From Oscillospiraceae bacterium (GTDB lineage: Bacteria > Bacillota > Clostridia > Oscillospirales > Acutalibacteraceae): a stretch of 64,000 nucleotides of DNA. The first letter of the stretch is position 1, and each line of letters begins with the position of its first letter. Under the pieces are notes generated by a model. The model saw nothing but the letters and a program-made list of their open reading frames with translations. It made no database searches and was not told the DNA's origin. The position numbers were made by a program, and so were the translations under genes. Below are positions 42,012 to 50,943 of this stretch, one piece after another. The stretch spans positions 1 to 64,000 of the forward strand of contig SVPH01000003.1 of NCBI GenBank assembly GCA_015065965.1, read 5' to 3'.

Positions 42012-44109
42012 ATTCTTCAATAAGTCCGTAGTATCTGCCAAACCAGTAGGGGAGAAGATAAACGCTCGGGCTGTTTGCACAGGTTGGTCTGCCGTCATCA
42101 ACTCGGAAAGGATTGGTGTCGTAATTATGGATTACTCTTGCATCAATATCAAGTGCTTCCTTAAGATGAGGCTTGCAGCCCCAACGCTCTTGCTCAGTAT
42201 CGTAAACAAGATCTTTTCTTGATGAGTTAATCATAGGTCTTTGAACAAAATCAAGAGGATATTCACGCAGTGATTTAACAGCATGGTCAAGGTCGCATGC
42301 ATCGTCAGAGAATGCGCCGTAAATGAGGCTGTACCAGGCGCAGTGTTCTGTTCTCTCGTATTCCCAATGATGTCTTGTACCCATAAGCAGGTATTTTCTG
42401 ATTGCAGGGTCTGTTTCCATACGAAGAATTGTTACCGTGCAAAGGAAACCGAGATTATCGTCAATATGGTTTGTGTGTCCGTCAGGCTTTTTATGTTGAG
42501 CAGCATTAAGAAGGTAATGTTCATCAACAGCAAGGCGAAGGAATTCTTTTCTGTATTTTTCATCACCGGATACATGGTATGCAACGCTGAGGAATGTAAG
42601 AATTTCAAGGGAATTGATGCATTTTTCCCAAAGCCACATATTGTTTCTGTTGAGTTGATCGGGGTCCCAGATAGCCCATGTGGTGGGTAATCCGTCAACA
42701 TCACAAAGCCTGTAATTATGTTCAAGAATATGGTCAACTATGTCGCAAAGGATCTCTCTGATGGTTGCTTTTTCTTCTTCGTCAGCGCAGAAATCATAAT
42801 AAAGTGAAAATCCGAAAAAGTGTCCGGTCATTTCATCGCTTGATGTTTCGCCGAGCCATTCACAACTGCCGTCAGGTGCTTCGTGCCATTCCTGACCGTC
42901 AGCCTTTACAACTGTGCCGTAGCCGGGTTCGCCTTCAAAACGCACTGCTCTTGCAGTAAAACCTTTAACACCGGAAATTTTTGTGAGGAAACACATTGCC
43001 TTCATTGAGCGTCTTGCGGCTTCAAGATACTTTTTATCTTTTGTAACTGCGTATGCATATGCAAGCGAGCCGATATATGTCTGAGTCCAGAGACCGTCAT
43101 TATCGCTTATGCTGGGTTTACCGGTACTGATGTCATAATCTTTGATTTGATGAAGACCTGTAACATATCCGAGGGTGCGCAGATATTTATCTTCGGTAAG
43201 GTTGAAGCAGAATTCGGCCTTTTCTTCAAGCGTCATTTCAACTTCTGTTATTTTTGAAACACCGGAGTTTGTTGCAGTCCATATTGAGTTGCCGACTGCA
43301 ATTGCATCGTTAATATCTTTTTCGCATGACCAACGGGTTGCGGGCAAATATTTCTTTGTGCCGTTGTTGAGAATAATAAGACCCGCTTCTGATGAGAGAA
43401 TAACTCTTCCGTCTTTTGCAAAACTTATGTTATAAATTTCTTCTTCGGGAAGAGCGTTGATTTCTTTATGGCCAAACCAATTGCACTTACAGTCAAAAAT
43501 GTAACAACCTTTGTCTGTGCCGAGCCAGAGGAATCCGAGATTTTCGTCAAATTTAATACAGTTGATTTTGAAAACAGGCATGTTTGAATGCTCGGGGAAA
43601 ATTGTCATCCAATGCTTTCTTTTGCCGTTGACAATGCTGAGTGTATCATCGTTTGAAGCAGTGATTTTCTGATTGTTGATAGCGATTTTTCTTGCTTCTG
43701 CTTCGTTGTGGAAGAATTTTATGAACTGACCGTTTTCAAGAATATAGAGAGCATTTTCTGCCAAAAGATAAGTATTGTCAATTCCGCTCATATCACAGAT
43801 ATCTGAATCAAAGTTCTGAAGTTCAGCAATCTTTCCGTCAGCAACGGTGTAAACCGTTCTGTCGGTTGCAAAATAAACTGTGCCGTTTTTAGCGGTAAAT
43901 ATGTTTCTTACCGCGCCGCAAGCGAATGATCCGAATGAGCCGTCTGTCTTTGTGTAATTAAGACCGCTTTCGGTACCGATGTAGACAACTTCGTTTTTAT
44001 CGCTTCCGAGGCAAAGCGCTTTGTCAGCAAGCAATCCGTTGCTTGCACCGTAAAATTCGCATGTGCGCTGAGGATATTTGTTGCTTTTGTAAAATCCTTT
44101 TCTTTCCAT
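42010..44109 (-). CDS. Propeller plus alpha/alpha-toroid protein, putative glycan-active enzyme
   Basis: The 699-residue cytosolic protein has two parts. Residues 1-288 contain repeated two-component-regulator-type propeller blades (VVYIGTESGLNYTKTDG, GFLWLGTDKGCYIFD, SIWTATNSGVSKI). Residues 290-699 are helical hairpins like the (alpha/alpha)6 toroids of glycosidases and lyases. Conserved polar motifs are SDNDG (335-339), TSSDEMTGHF (422-431), GLPTTWAIW (473-481) and YWFGRYYG at the end, all shared with the protein at 62071. I do not recognise a named family. It is the last gene of an operon after birA and a lipoprotein, with AAAGGAG as ribosome binding site. Confidence 0.7.
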   Translation of the reverse strand: MERKGFYKSNKYPQRTCEFYGASNGLLADKALCLGSDKNEVVYIGTESGLNYTKTDGSFGSFACGAVRNIFTAKNGTVYFATDRTVYTVADGKIAELQNFDSDICDMSGIDNTYLLAENALYILENGQFIKFFHNEAEARKIAINNQKITASNDDTLSIVNGKRKHWMTIFPEHSNMPVFKINCIKFDENLGFLWLGTDKGCYIFDCKCNWFGHKEINALPEEEIYNISFAKDGRVILSSEAGLIILNNGTKKYLPATRWSCEKDINDAIAVGNSIWTATNSGVSKITEVEMTLEEKAEFCFNLTEDKYLRTLGYVTGLHQIKDYDISTGKPSISDNDGLWTQTYIGSLAYAYAVTKDKKYLEAARRSMKAMCFLTKISGVKGFTARAVRFEGEPGYGTVVKADGQEWHEAPDGSCEWLGETSSDEMTGHFFGFSLYYDFCADEEEKATIREILCDIVDHILEHNYRLCDVDGLPTTWAIWDPDQLNRNNMWLWEKCINSLEILTFLSVAYHVSGDEKYRKEFLRLAVDEHYLLNAAQHKKPDGHTNHIDDNLGFLCTVTILRMETDPAIRKYLLMGTRHHWEYERTEHCAWYSLIYGAFSDDACDLDHAVKSLREYPLDFVQRPMINSSRKDLVYDTEQERWGCKPHLKEALDIDARVIHNYDTNPFRVDDGRPTCANSPSVYLLPYWFGRYYGLIEE

Positions 44110-44122
44110 CTTTTTCTCCTTT

Positions 44123-44701
44123 TTATTGAATTATTATGGATGTTTGAATATATTTATCAGAATTAATCTCTCTGATTATAATTTTCTTTTCTCCGCTTTC
44201 GCAGTATTCATTTGTTTGGAATGTCCATGAAGCAAAGCCCATTGAATCCGCAATGGCATTATTAAGGTTTTCGCCTGAAGTCATATCCCCGTCAGTTTCT
44301 ATCGAATAAGTTGCGTTGGGTGTTCCCTGAATCATAATTGTTGCAGCGTTTCCTTTAACAACGGGGGTTGTTTTGGTCACAAGGTTAAGACCGTTTTGGA
44401 TTTCGTCAACTGTTCCGCCGTCAACCGCTTTTTGAGTTATAATAATTTCGGTTGTTGCAGTCTGAGCGTTTGTTTCAGATTCTTTTTTTGGCGGATCAGT
44501 TGGTACGGGAGGTACATCAGGTACAAATTGAGTTTGCTCCTGTATTGTTATTTGTTCATTATTGTATGTATAATCCGTGCTGCGTACGGTTGTTGTGGTT
44601 GTATCATCTTTTTCATCTTTTATACTGCATGATGAAAAAACCGTAATGCATATTGAAAGAACAAGCACCGAAGCGGATATGATTTTTAATAAATTTGTCA
44701 T
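44123..44701 (-). CDS. Putative lipoprotein with Thr-rich linker
   Basis: The 192-residue protein has a lipoprotein signal peptide with lipobox VFSSC. A long Thr/Pro/Gln-rich flexible region (about residues 32-90) follows, then a small beta domain (about 110-192). The linker would hold the domain away from the membrane through the cell wall. The function is unknown. It lies between birA (11 bp) and the propeller/toroid gene (13 bp) in one operon. Confidence 0.75.
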   Translation of the reverse strand: MTNLLKIISASVLVLSICITVFSSCSIKDEKDDTTTTTVRSTDYTYNNEQITIQEQTQFVPDVPPVPTDPPKKESETNAQTATTEIIITQKAVDGGTVDEIQNGLNLVTKTTPVVKGNAATIMIQGTPNATYSIETDGDMTSGENLNNAIADSMGFASWTFQTNEYCESGEKKIIIREINSDKYIQTSIIIQ

Positions 44702-44712
44702 TCTTAATCACC

Positions 44713-45411
44713 TTACAATTTAATTGATATTTCGCCCGAAGAAAGGATTTCTTTCTGCCCGTCATCTTTAATAACGATAAGGTTGCAGTTTTTATTTATT
44801 CCTTTTACTTCTGCTGAAAAAACTTTATTGTTCTTTTGATATGAGATTTTTTTGCCGATTATAAACAGGCGTTTTTCGTATTCACACAGAATATCTGTAT
44901 TGTCCTGATTATAAACATATTCAAGAATACTGTTTGTGATTTCTTCGGCAAGAACGGTTTTGCTGCAATCCGTATTAACACTGCCTGCAATATAAAACAG
45001 TTCATCGGGAAAGTTTGACGTTGTCAGGTTTATTCCTACTCCGAGTGCGATATATGTGTTTTCCTTACAGTTGAAACATTCTGTAAGTATTCCGCAAACT
45101 TTAAGCCCGTCAATAAAAATATCGTTTACCCATTTTATTTCGGGTTTTGCTCCAAGTTTTTCAAGTGCTTTACATACAGCAATCGCTGCTGCAGGAGTAA
45201 GCAATTCGCAGTTATGCGGAGCGGGAAACACAAGAGTCATATACAGCCCTGAGTCTTTCGGCGAAAAAAATTTTTTTCCCTGCCTGCCTCTGCCCGCAGT
45301 TTGTTCATCAGCAATTATAAGCGACGGCATAGGCAAATCAAAGGCGTTTTCTTTAGCATATGTGTTGGTTGAAGGTATGGACTGAAGAAAAATCTTATTG
45401 ATATCGGGCAT
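44713..45411 (-). CDS. birA: Biotin-[acetyl-CoA-carboxylase] ligase (no HTH domain)
   Basis: The 232-residue enzyme attaches biotin to carboxylase carrier domains. It has the STNTYAKENA start of the catalytic domain, the adenylate-binding GRGRQGKKFFSP motif, the KWVNDIFIDGLKVCGILTE motif and a short C-terminal domain. The N-terminal DNA-binding domain of bifunctional BirA is absent, so it is not a repressor. The start is taken at 45411, where TTTAGGA gives a proper spacing; an ATG at 45420 touches the ribosome binding site. Confidence 0.93.
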   Translation of the reverse strand: MPDINKIFLQSIPSTNTYAKENAFDLPMPSLIIADEQTAGRGRQGKKFFSPKDSGLYMTLVFPAPHNCELLTPAAAIAVCKALEKLGAKPEIKWVNDIFIDGLKVCGILTECFNCKENTYIALGVGINLTTSNFPDELFYIAGSVNTDCSKTVLAEEITNSILEYVYNQDNTDILCEYEKRLFIIGKKISYQKNNKVFSAEVKGINKNCNLIVIKDDGQKEILSSGEISIKL

Positions 45412-45438
45412 AACATTCATCCTAAATAAAGATAATTG

Positions 45439-45467
45439 ATTTTAACATAATATTGATTTGATTTCAA
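45439..45467 (-). promoter_or_regulatory. Promoter of the birA operon
   Basis: On the reverse strand TTGAAA and TAAAAT are separated by 17 bp. It is divergent from the promoter at 45511. Confidence 0.7.
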
Positions 45468-45510
45468 CATTATTTTATTAGAAATTAACACAAAATATAT
45501 TATTTCAATG

Positions 45511-45539
45511 TTGACAAGTCATTTTATAAATAGTAAAAT
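45511..45539 (+). promoter_or_regulatory. Promoter of the glycyl radical enzyme operon
   Basis: TTGACA and TAAAAT are separated by 17 bp. It precedes the activase gene by about 30 bp and is identical in its hexamers to those at 26166 and 34924. Confidence 0.82.
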
Positions 45540-45572
45540 TTAACATAAATATAAGTGCTCGGTGGTGATGTT

Positions 45573-46277
45573 TTGAAAATACTTCAAAAGGGTTTCAATT
45601 ATTCTCAGGACGGACCGGGTAACCGCCTTGTTTACCATTTTCAAGGCTGTAATTTTGCCTGCAAGTGGTGCTCTAATGCAGACAGTATTCCGCTTGAAAA
45701 TATTAACTCAAAGGAATATTCCGTTGATGATATATTTGATGAAATCATGCGCAGCAGAATGATGTTTTTTGACGGCGGAGGTGTAACCTTTACAGGAGGA
45801 GAAGTCTGTGTTCAGTCTGCAGAACTTATTGTGCTGTTGAAACTGTTAAAAGCCAACGGAATTCACACTGCTGTTGAAACAAACGGCTCAATTCTTGCAC
45901 TCAGAGATATAGCGGAGTATGTTGATTACCTTATTGTTGATTTCAAGCACCATGATGATGAACAGCATAAGAAATGGGTCGGAAGTTCAAATAAAATCGT
46001 TAGAAAAAATATTGAATATTTTTTAAATACAGGCAGGCAGATACATATAAGAATCCCGGTTATTCACGGTGTTAATGATGAACCGCAAGGTTTTGCTGAT
46101 TATTTTAAAGAATTTGATACTTCAAATGCTGTTTTTGAGTTTCTTGCTTATCATGAATACGGCAAGGATAAATGGAACGGAAAGTACGAAATTGAAAACG
46201 GTTTTGTATCGGCAGAAACTATAAAAGATTTTACTGAATTTTTTAATGAATACGGCATGAAAACCGTAGTTACATAA
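45573..46277 (+). CDS. Glycyl radical enzyme activating enzyme (radical SAM)
   Basis: The 234-residue enzyme installs the glycyl radical on its partner enzyme, encoded directly downstream. Motifs are FQGCNFACKWC (C-x3-C-x2-C cluster site), GGVTFTGGEVCVQ and a late RIPVIHGVND. It is compact and lacks the extra two-cluster ferredoxin domain that many activases of C-x-E-class enzymes have after the radical SAM motif; in that it looks like pyruvate formate-lyase activase. The start is taken as TTG 45573 behind GGTGGTG; a GTG at 45555 lacks a ribosome binding site. Confidence 0.9.
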   Translation: MKILQKGFNYSQDGPGNRLVYHFQGCNFACKWCSNADSIPLENINSKEYSVDDIFDEIMRSRMMFFDGGGVTFTGGEVCVQSAELIVLLKLLKANGIHTAVETNGSILALRDIAEYVDYLIVDFKHHDDEQHKKWVGSSNKIVRKNIEYFLNTGRQIHIRIPVIHGVNDEPQGFADYFKEFDTSNAVFEFLAYHEYGKDKWNGKYEIENGFVSAETIKDFTEFFNEYGMKTVVT

Positions 46278-46289
46278 GGAGAAAATGTG

Positions 46290-48617
46290 ATGAATTGTAT
46301 TCTTGGCAGCAGAAAAATAACAGAAATGGCAAAGGCACTTTTTGCCGAAAAGAGAGCAGGTAACCGCCTTGACGGTTGGTTCATTGCAAAAGAGTACGAA
46401 CTTCGTCTGGCAAAAGAATTTGACGGCGAGAACGAGGAAGTCAAAAAGGCTCTTATTCTCAGAGAAATTGTTAAAACAATTCCGATTTATCTGAGCGATT
46501 ATCAGATTTTTGCAGGCACTCAGGATGATGCTTTTGCAAGAAGTTATGCGCTTATAAATCCCGCTTTCAAGGTTGAGGAATTCAGCGGATATTGTGATCC
46601 TGCTGCCGTTTTCTCGGATATTGAACCGAATGATGATATTACTGCTGACAGAATTGAAAAGGCAAGAGCCGAATTTGCCAAAACGGAATATGCCGTTAAA
46701 CTCGGCGAAGTATACGGTAAAAATGAATGTTATACTAAGGAAGTTATTTTTTTCTTTGAGCAGGTAACGGGTCATCTTATTCCTGACATGCGCTATGCGA
46801 TAAAGTACGGCGTCAGAGCAATGATTGATAAAACAGCGGGCAAAAATGGCAACGGTTATAAGGCTTTTGCCATTGCTCTTGAAAGCGCAATCATTCTTGC
46901 TAACCGCTATGCAGACCTCGCTGCAGAGCAGGCAAAAACTGCATCAAATGAAAGAAAAGTCCAACTTGAACTTATGGAGAAAACTTTGCGAAAAGTTCCT
47001 GAAAACGGTGCGGAAAATCTTTGCGAAGCAATACAGGCATTTATCATTATGTGGCAGATTATGTGCCTTGAGCAGACTCCGAATCCGTTTGCTTTTTCTG
47101 TAGGTAATGCTGACAGGATTTTTGAACCTTACAGAAACGGACTTGATCGTGATACAACTGCAGCATTGTTCAAACATTTTCTTGTATTTTTCAATGTTGC
47201 GGACAGAAGTTGGGCGATATCGCAGAATATAATCGTCAGCGGCCGTGATGCTTGCGGTAACGATCTTACAAACGAAACTACATATGCTCTCATGGATGCA
47301 TATTATGATATGAACTTGCCTCAGCCTATACTTTCCGTTAAACTTCATAAAAATACTCCTGCTAAACTTTATGAAGAAATGGGCAGATTTCTTTTCAGCC
47401 CCGGTGTTCTTACACCGTCATTCTTTAATGATGATTCTCTTTATGATGTTCTTTCCTCAAAGGGTGTTGACGGAGAAGACCTTGCGGATATTTCAATTGC
47501 AGGCTGTCAGGAACCTCTTATTATGGGTAAAGATAACGGCAATACAACCAACAGTTGGCTTAACCTTCCCAAGATTCTTGAAATGACTCTTACGGGCGGC
47601 GTTTCAACAATAACAGGTGAGAAACTTGTTGATGTTGAACCTTGTAAACTTGAAAATATAAGAGAGGCATTTTGGAAAAATGTTGAAAAGTTTGTTGCTG
47701 CCATGGGTGAAGCGGCAAACGGTGCTTCGGCTGCGCTGTCAACCCAGCGTGTACCTTTCCTTTCATGTCTTATGGGCGGTCTTGAAAACGGCATAGATGC
47801 AAGAGATATTAATGCACAGGGTACAAAATATAACGGCAGCGGTTGTCTTATTCACGGTGTGTCCGTTATTGCGGATAGTTTTTCCGCAATAGATAAATTG
47901 CTTACTGAAAGACCGCAGGATGCAGATAAACTTGTTGATGCACTCAAAGCGGACTTCAAGGGTTATGAAGATTTACGAGATTTCTTGCTCTCAGCAGATA
48001 AGTTCGGCAACAACATTGAAAAGGTTGATAAAGAAGCAGGTGAGATTGCATCAAAAGTTGCGGATATTGTTTCATCAACCAAAAACTATCTCGGCAATTC
48101 GTTCCGACCCGATTTCAGTTCACCGTCAACTCATCTTCTGTATGGTTACTGGGTTGGTGCAACGCCTGACGGCAGAAAATCAAGAGATATGCTCGGTTAC
48201 GGTGTTGACCCTCTTTACGGCAGCGCAGAGAACGGCCTTGGCTTCCGTATGCTTTCAAATATGCAAATGCCGTTTGAAAAGATGAATGGCGGCTATGCAT
48301 CTCATCTTGGCATTGACCCGAAATATTTCAGTTCTGAAACATATGAAGGTAAAGGCATTGAATTCAGGGATAAAGTTATTAATCCTCTTTTCTTCAATCC
48401 TCTTAAAGAAGGTGTTTCACCTTTCTATCTTTATGTAAATGTTACAACAGCCGAAATACTCAGAAAAGTTCTTGCAAATCCCAAGAAGTATGCTCCGAGC
48501 GGTGTTTATATAATGAGAATCCACGGAACATTTGTTAACTTCCTTGATCTTTCTCCTGCAATTCAGCAGGATATTATTACAAGGCTTGATCCCAAATCGG
48601 CAGCAATAGGTGATTAA
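46290..48617 (+). CDS. Glycyl radical enzyme of unknown substrate (C-x-E class)
   Basis: The 775-residue protein is a glycyl radical enzyme. The active-site segment is IAGCQEP (C406 and E408), the C-x-E arrangement of the eliminases (dehydratases and lyases), not the paired cysteines of pyruvate formate-lyase. The C-terminal radical loop is MRIHGTFVNFLDLSP (G746), a departure from the usual RVSGY. So the likely chemistry is radical elimination of water or another group from a vicinal diol or similar compound. The start is ATG 46290, with AAGGAG 8 nt upstream. The neighbours (activase, sugar kinase, mannose-6-phosphate isomerase) point to a sugar or polyol. Confidence 0.9.
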   Translation: MNCILGSRKITEMAKALFAEKRAGNRLDGWFIAKEYELRLAKEFDGENEEVKKALILREIVKTIPIYLSDYQIFAGTQDDAFARSYALINPAFKVEEFSGYCDPAAVFSDIEPNDDITADRIEKARAEFAKTEYAVKLGEVYGKNECYTKEVIFFFEQVTGHLIPDMRYAIKYGVRAMIDKTAGKNGNGYKAFAIALESAIILANRYADLAAEQAKTASNERKVQLELMEKTLRKVPENGAENLCEAIQAFIIMWQIMCLEQTPNPFAFSVGNADRIFEPYRNGLDRDTTAALFKHFLVFFNVADRSWAISQNIIVSGRDACGNDLTNETTYALMDAYYDMNLPQPILSVKLHKNTPAKLYEEMGRFLFSPGVLTPSFFNDDSLYDVLSSKGVDGEDLADISIAGCQEPLIMGKDNGNTTNSWLNLPKILEMTLTGGVSTITGEKLVDVEPCKLENIREAFWKNVEKFVAAMGEAANGASAALSTQRVPFLSCLMGGLENGIDARDINAQGTKYNGSGCLIHGVSVIADSFSAIDKLLTERPQDADKLVDALKADFKGYEDLRDFLLSADKFGNNIEKVDKEAGEIASKVADIVSSTKNYLGNSFRPDFSSPSTHLLYGYWVGATPDGRKSRDMLGYGVDPLYGSAENGLGFRMLSNMQMPFEKMNGGYASHLGIDPKYFSSETYEGKGIEFRDKVINPLFFNPLKEGVSPFYLYVNVTTAEILRKVLANPKKYAPSGVYIMRIHGTFVNFLDLSPAIQQDIITRLDPKSAAIGD

Positions 48618-49910
48618 ATGAAATTAATCGGAATTGATATAGGCACTACAAGCATCTGCGGCGTATCAGTTGATGCATCAAGCGGTGAAATTGTCAAATC
48701 GCTCACAAAGCAAAACAAATCGTTTATTAAATCTGATAAACCTTATGAACGTATTCAAAATCCCGATATAATAATGGATAGTGTATACGGAATAGTTTCT
48801 GAACTTGGTTTGGATGATGTTGCTGCCATAGGTTTCTCAGGTCAGATGCACGGCATAGTCTATACCGATGCAGCAGGCAAAGCGGTAAGCCCTCTCTATA
48901 CATGGCAGGATGAGCGCGCTTCGATTGAATATGAGCAAGGCAAATCATATGCTAACCACCTCGGCTGCTATGCGGGTTATGGACTTGCAACCGATTTTTA
49001 TAATGATAAAAACGGCATTGTTCCGGATAACGCTGTCAGTTTGTGCACAATAGCGGATTATGCCGTAATGCAACTCTGCGGCATGCAAAAACCACTTGTT
49101 CATATTACAAATGCGGCAAGCCTCGGTTGTTTTGATACGGATAGAAATTGTTTTACAATAAGCAATCCAAGAATTCCGGATGTAACAACAGCGTTTGTCT
49201 CTGCCGGTAAATATAAGGATATTCCCGTCTGCGTTGCCTTGGGAGATAATCAGGCAAGTTTTATCGGCTCTGTTTCCGATACGGACGATGTTCTGATTAA
49301 TGTCGGTACAGGTTCGCAGATTTCATGGCTTACCGAAACACACGTTTCTTGTGACGGTGTTGAAAACAGACCGTTTGACGGCAAACATTTTCTTGCGGCA
49401 GGTTGCGCCCTTTGCGGCGGAAGAGCATTTGCTATGCTTGAAAAGTTCTTCAGAGAAATTGCTGCTCTCGCAGGCTGTGAAGCAGATTCTTTGTATACGC
49501 AGATTGATGATTTGCTCAAAAATAAAACAGAAACAACGCTTGTTACTGATTGCCGTTTTTGCGGCACAAGAAATGATCCTTCCGTCAGAGGCTCAATTTC
49601 AAATATTTCCGAATCAAATTTCACTCCGGCGGATATGGCTTTGTCTGTTCTTAACGGCATGGTAAGTGAACTTTATGATATGTTTAAAAACGGCGGTAAA
49701 ACAGCGAAAAGGCTTGTATGCTCAGGCAATGGCACAAGAAAAAACGCTCCGCTCCGTAGAATAGCATCTGAAATGTTCGGCTGTGAAATAAAAATTCCTC
49801 TTTATGCTGAGGAAGCATCATACGGTGCGGCACTTGCTGCATCGGTTGCATGCGGAATAAACGGTAATATCAGCGAAGCATGCAGACTGATTAAATACAG
49901 GGAGAACTGA
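48618..49910 (+). CDS. FGGY carbohydrate kinase, sedoheptulokinase-like
   Basis: The 430-residue kinase phosphorylates a sugar or polyol with ATP. The N-terminal phosphate motif is IGIDIGTTSICGVSVD, and the substrate region FSGQMHGIVY followed by SPLYTWQDERA resembles sedoheptulokinases. Further motifs are VALGDNQASFIGS, LINVGTGSQISWL and VCSGNGTRKN. Its ATG follows the glycyl radical enzyme stop codon directly, so the two are translated together. The substrate is unproven. Confidence 0.88.
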   Translation: MKLIGIDIGTTSICGVSVDASSGEIVKSLTKQNKSFIKSDKPYERIQNPDIIMDSVYGIVSELGLDDVAAIGFSGQMHGIVYTDAAGKAVSPLYTWQDERASIEYEQGKSYANHLGCYAGYGLATDFYNDKNGIVPDNAVSLCTIADYAVMQLCGMQKPLVHITNAASLGCFDTDRNCFTISNPRIPDVTTAFVSAGKYKDIPVCVALGDNQASFIGSVSDTDDVLINVGTGSQISWLTETHVSCDGVENRPFDGKHFLAAGCALCGGRAFAMLEKFFREIAALAGCEADSLYTQIDDLLKNKTETTLVTDCRFCGTRNDPSVRGSISNISESNFTPADMALSVLNGMVSELYDMFKNGGKTAKRLVCSGNGTRKNAPLRRIASEMFGCEIKIPLYAEEASYGAALAASVACGINGNISEACRLIKYREN

Positions 49911-49912
49911 TT

Positions 49913-50932
49913 ATGTTTTACAATAAACCTATTTTCTTTGAGAAAAACAGGGTTTTCAGAGTTTATACAGGCGGCAAACTTTTTGCCGATTTCTTCGGGG
50001 ATGAGTCAACAGACGGATATTATCCTGAAGAATGGGTTGCATCAAGCGTAAGAGCGCTTAATGAGGGAAGCACCGATGAATACGAAGGCGTTTCAAAAAT
50101 TAAGGGTACTGATTTATACCTTAACGATGCAATTGAAAAATACAAATCTGAAATTCTCGGTTCAAGAGATGATATCGGAATTCTCACAAAAATTCTTGAC
50201 AGTGCAATCAGGCTTCCCGTTCAGGCGCATCCTGATAAAACGTTTTCAGAAAAATATTTTTCTTCAAAATACGGTAAAGAAGAAAGTTGGATAATTCTTG
50301 CAACGCGTCCCGGAGCAAAGATTTTTTATGGATTTAAAGACGGCGTAACGCTTGAGGATTTTTCAAAAGCAATTGATGAGAGCGAAAACGGCTCAAACGC
50401 AATGGAGAATCTGCTTTCTTCAATTGATGTTAAAGCGGGAGATGTTATTTATATTCCTGCTAAAATGGTTCATGCCATCGGCAGCGGATGCCTTTTGCTT
50501 GAAGTGCAGGAACCTACCGATTTTACAATACAGCCTGAGCGTTGGTGCGGTGAATATAAACTTTCGGACAGAGAGATGTATCTTGGCCTTGACCGCGAAA
50601 AAGCGCTTGAGTGTTTTGATATTTCAAAACGCTATCCTGCACCGCTTACGCCTAAGATTATTACCGATGAAAACGGCATTAAATATGAGTCAGTTATTGA
50701 TGAAAACATAACAACCAGTTTTTCTGTCAGAGCAATAACTCTCAGCGGAGGTTCATTTGTGCTCAGCAGGGGAGCAGCGGTTTATGTTGTTACCGATGGC
50801 AGCGGCTCAATTATCGGTGAAAACTACTGTGCTGAAATCAAAAAAGGCGATTATTTCCTTATGCCGGAAAGCGCAAAGGATAAATTTTCAATATCAGGCA
50901 ATAATATCAAAGTAACTGAATGTTTTGCCTAA
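49913..50932 (+). CDS. Class I mannose-6-phosphate isomerase
   Basis: The 339-residue zinc enzyme interconverts mannose-6-phosphate and fructose-6-phosphate. It has the zinc motif [35 protein letters not shown] and [10 protein letters not shown]. The form is the short Firmicutes ManA type. It is 2 bp behind the sugar kinase and in the same operon, so either it processes the product of the pathway or it acts on a related ketose phosphate. Confidence 0.93.
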   Translation: MFYNKPIFFEKNRVFRVYTGGKLFADFFGDESTDGYYPEEWVASSVRALNEGSTDEYEGVSKIKGTDLYLNDAIEKYKSEILGSRDDIGILTKILDSAIRLPVQAHPDKTFSEKYFSSKYGKEESWIILATRPGAKIFYGFKDGVTLEDFSKAIDESENGSNAMENLLSSIDVKAGDVIYIPAKMVHAIGSGCLLLEVQEPTDFTIQPERWCGEYKLSDREMYLGLDREKALECFDISKRYPAPLTPKIITDENGIKYESVIDENITTSFSVRAITLSGGSFVLSRGAAVYVVTDGSGSIIGENYCAEIKKGDYFLMPESAKDKFSISGNNIKVTECFA

Positions 50933-50943
50933 AGGAGGATTCT

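Noticed and set aside
44713-45411. Bifunctional BirA repressor
   Set aside because: The protein starts directly with the ligase domain and has no winged helix, so it cannot bind an operator in the known way.
46122-46775. Reverse-strand open frame of 217 codons
   Set aside because: It spans the activase and glycyl radical enzyme genes, whose motifs are certain, and shows shadow-like Phe/Cys-rich composition.
46290-48617. Pyruvate formate-lyase as the identity of the glycyl radical enzyme
   Set aside because: The active site has GCQEP with a single cysteine and a glutamate two residues on, not the adjacent cysteine pair of pyruvate formate-lyase.
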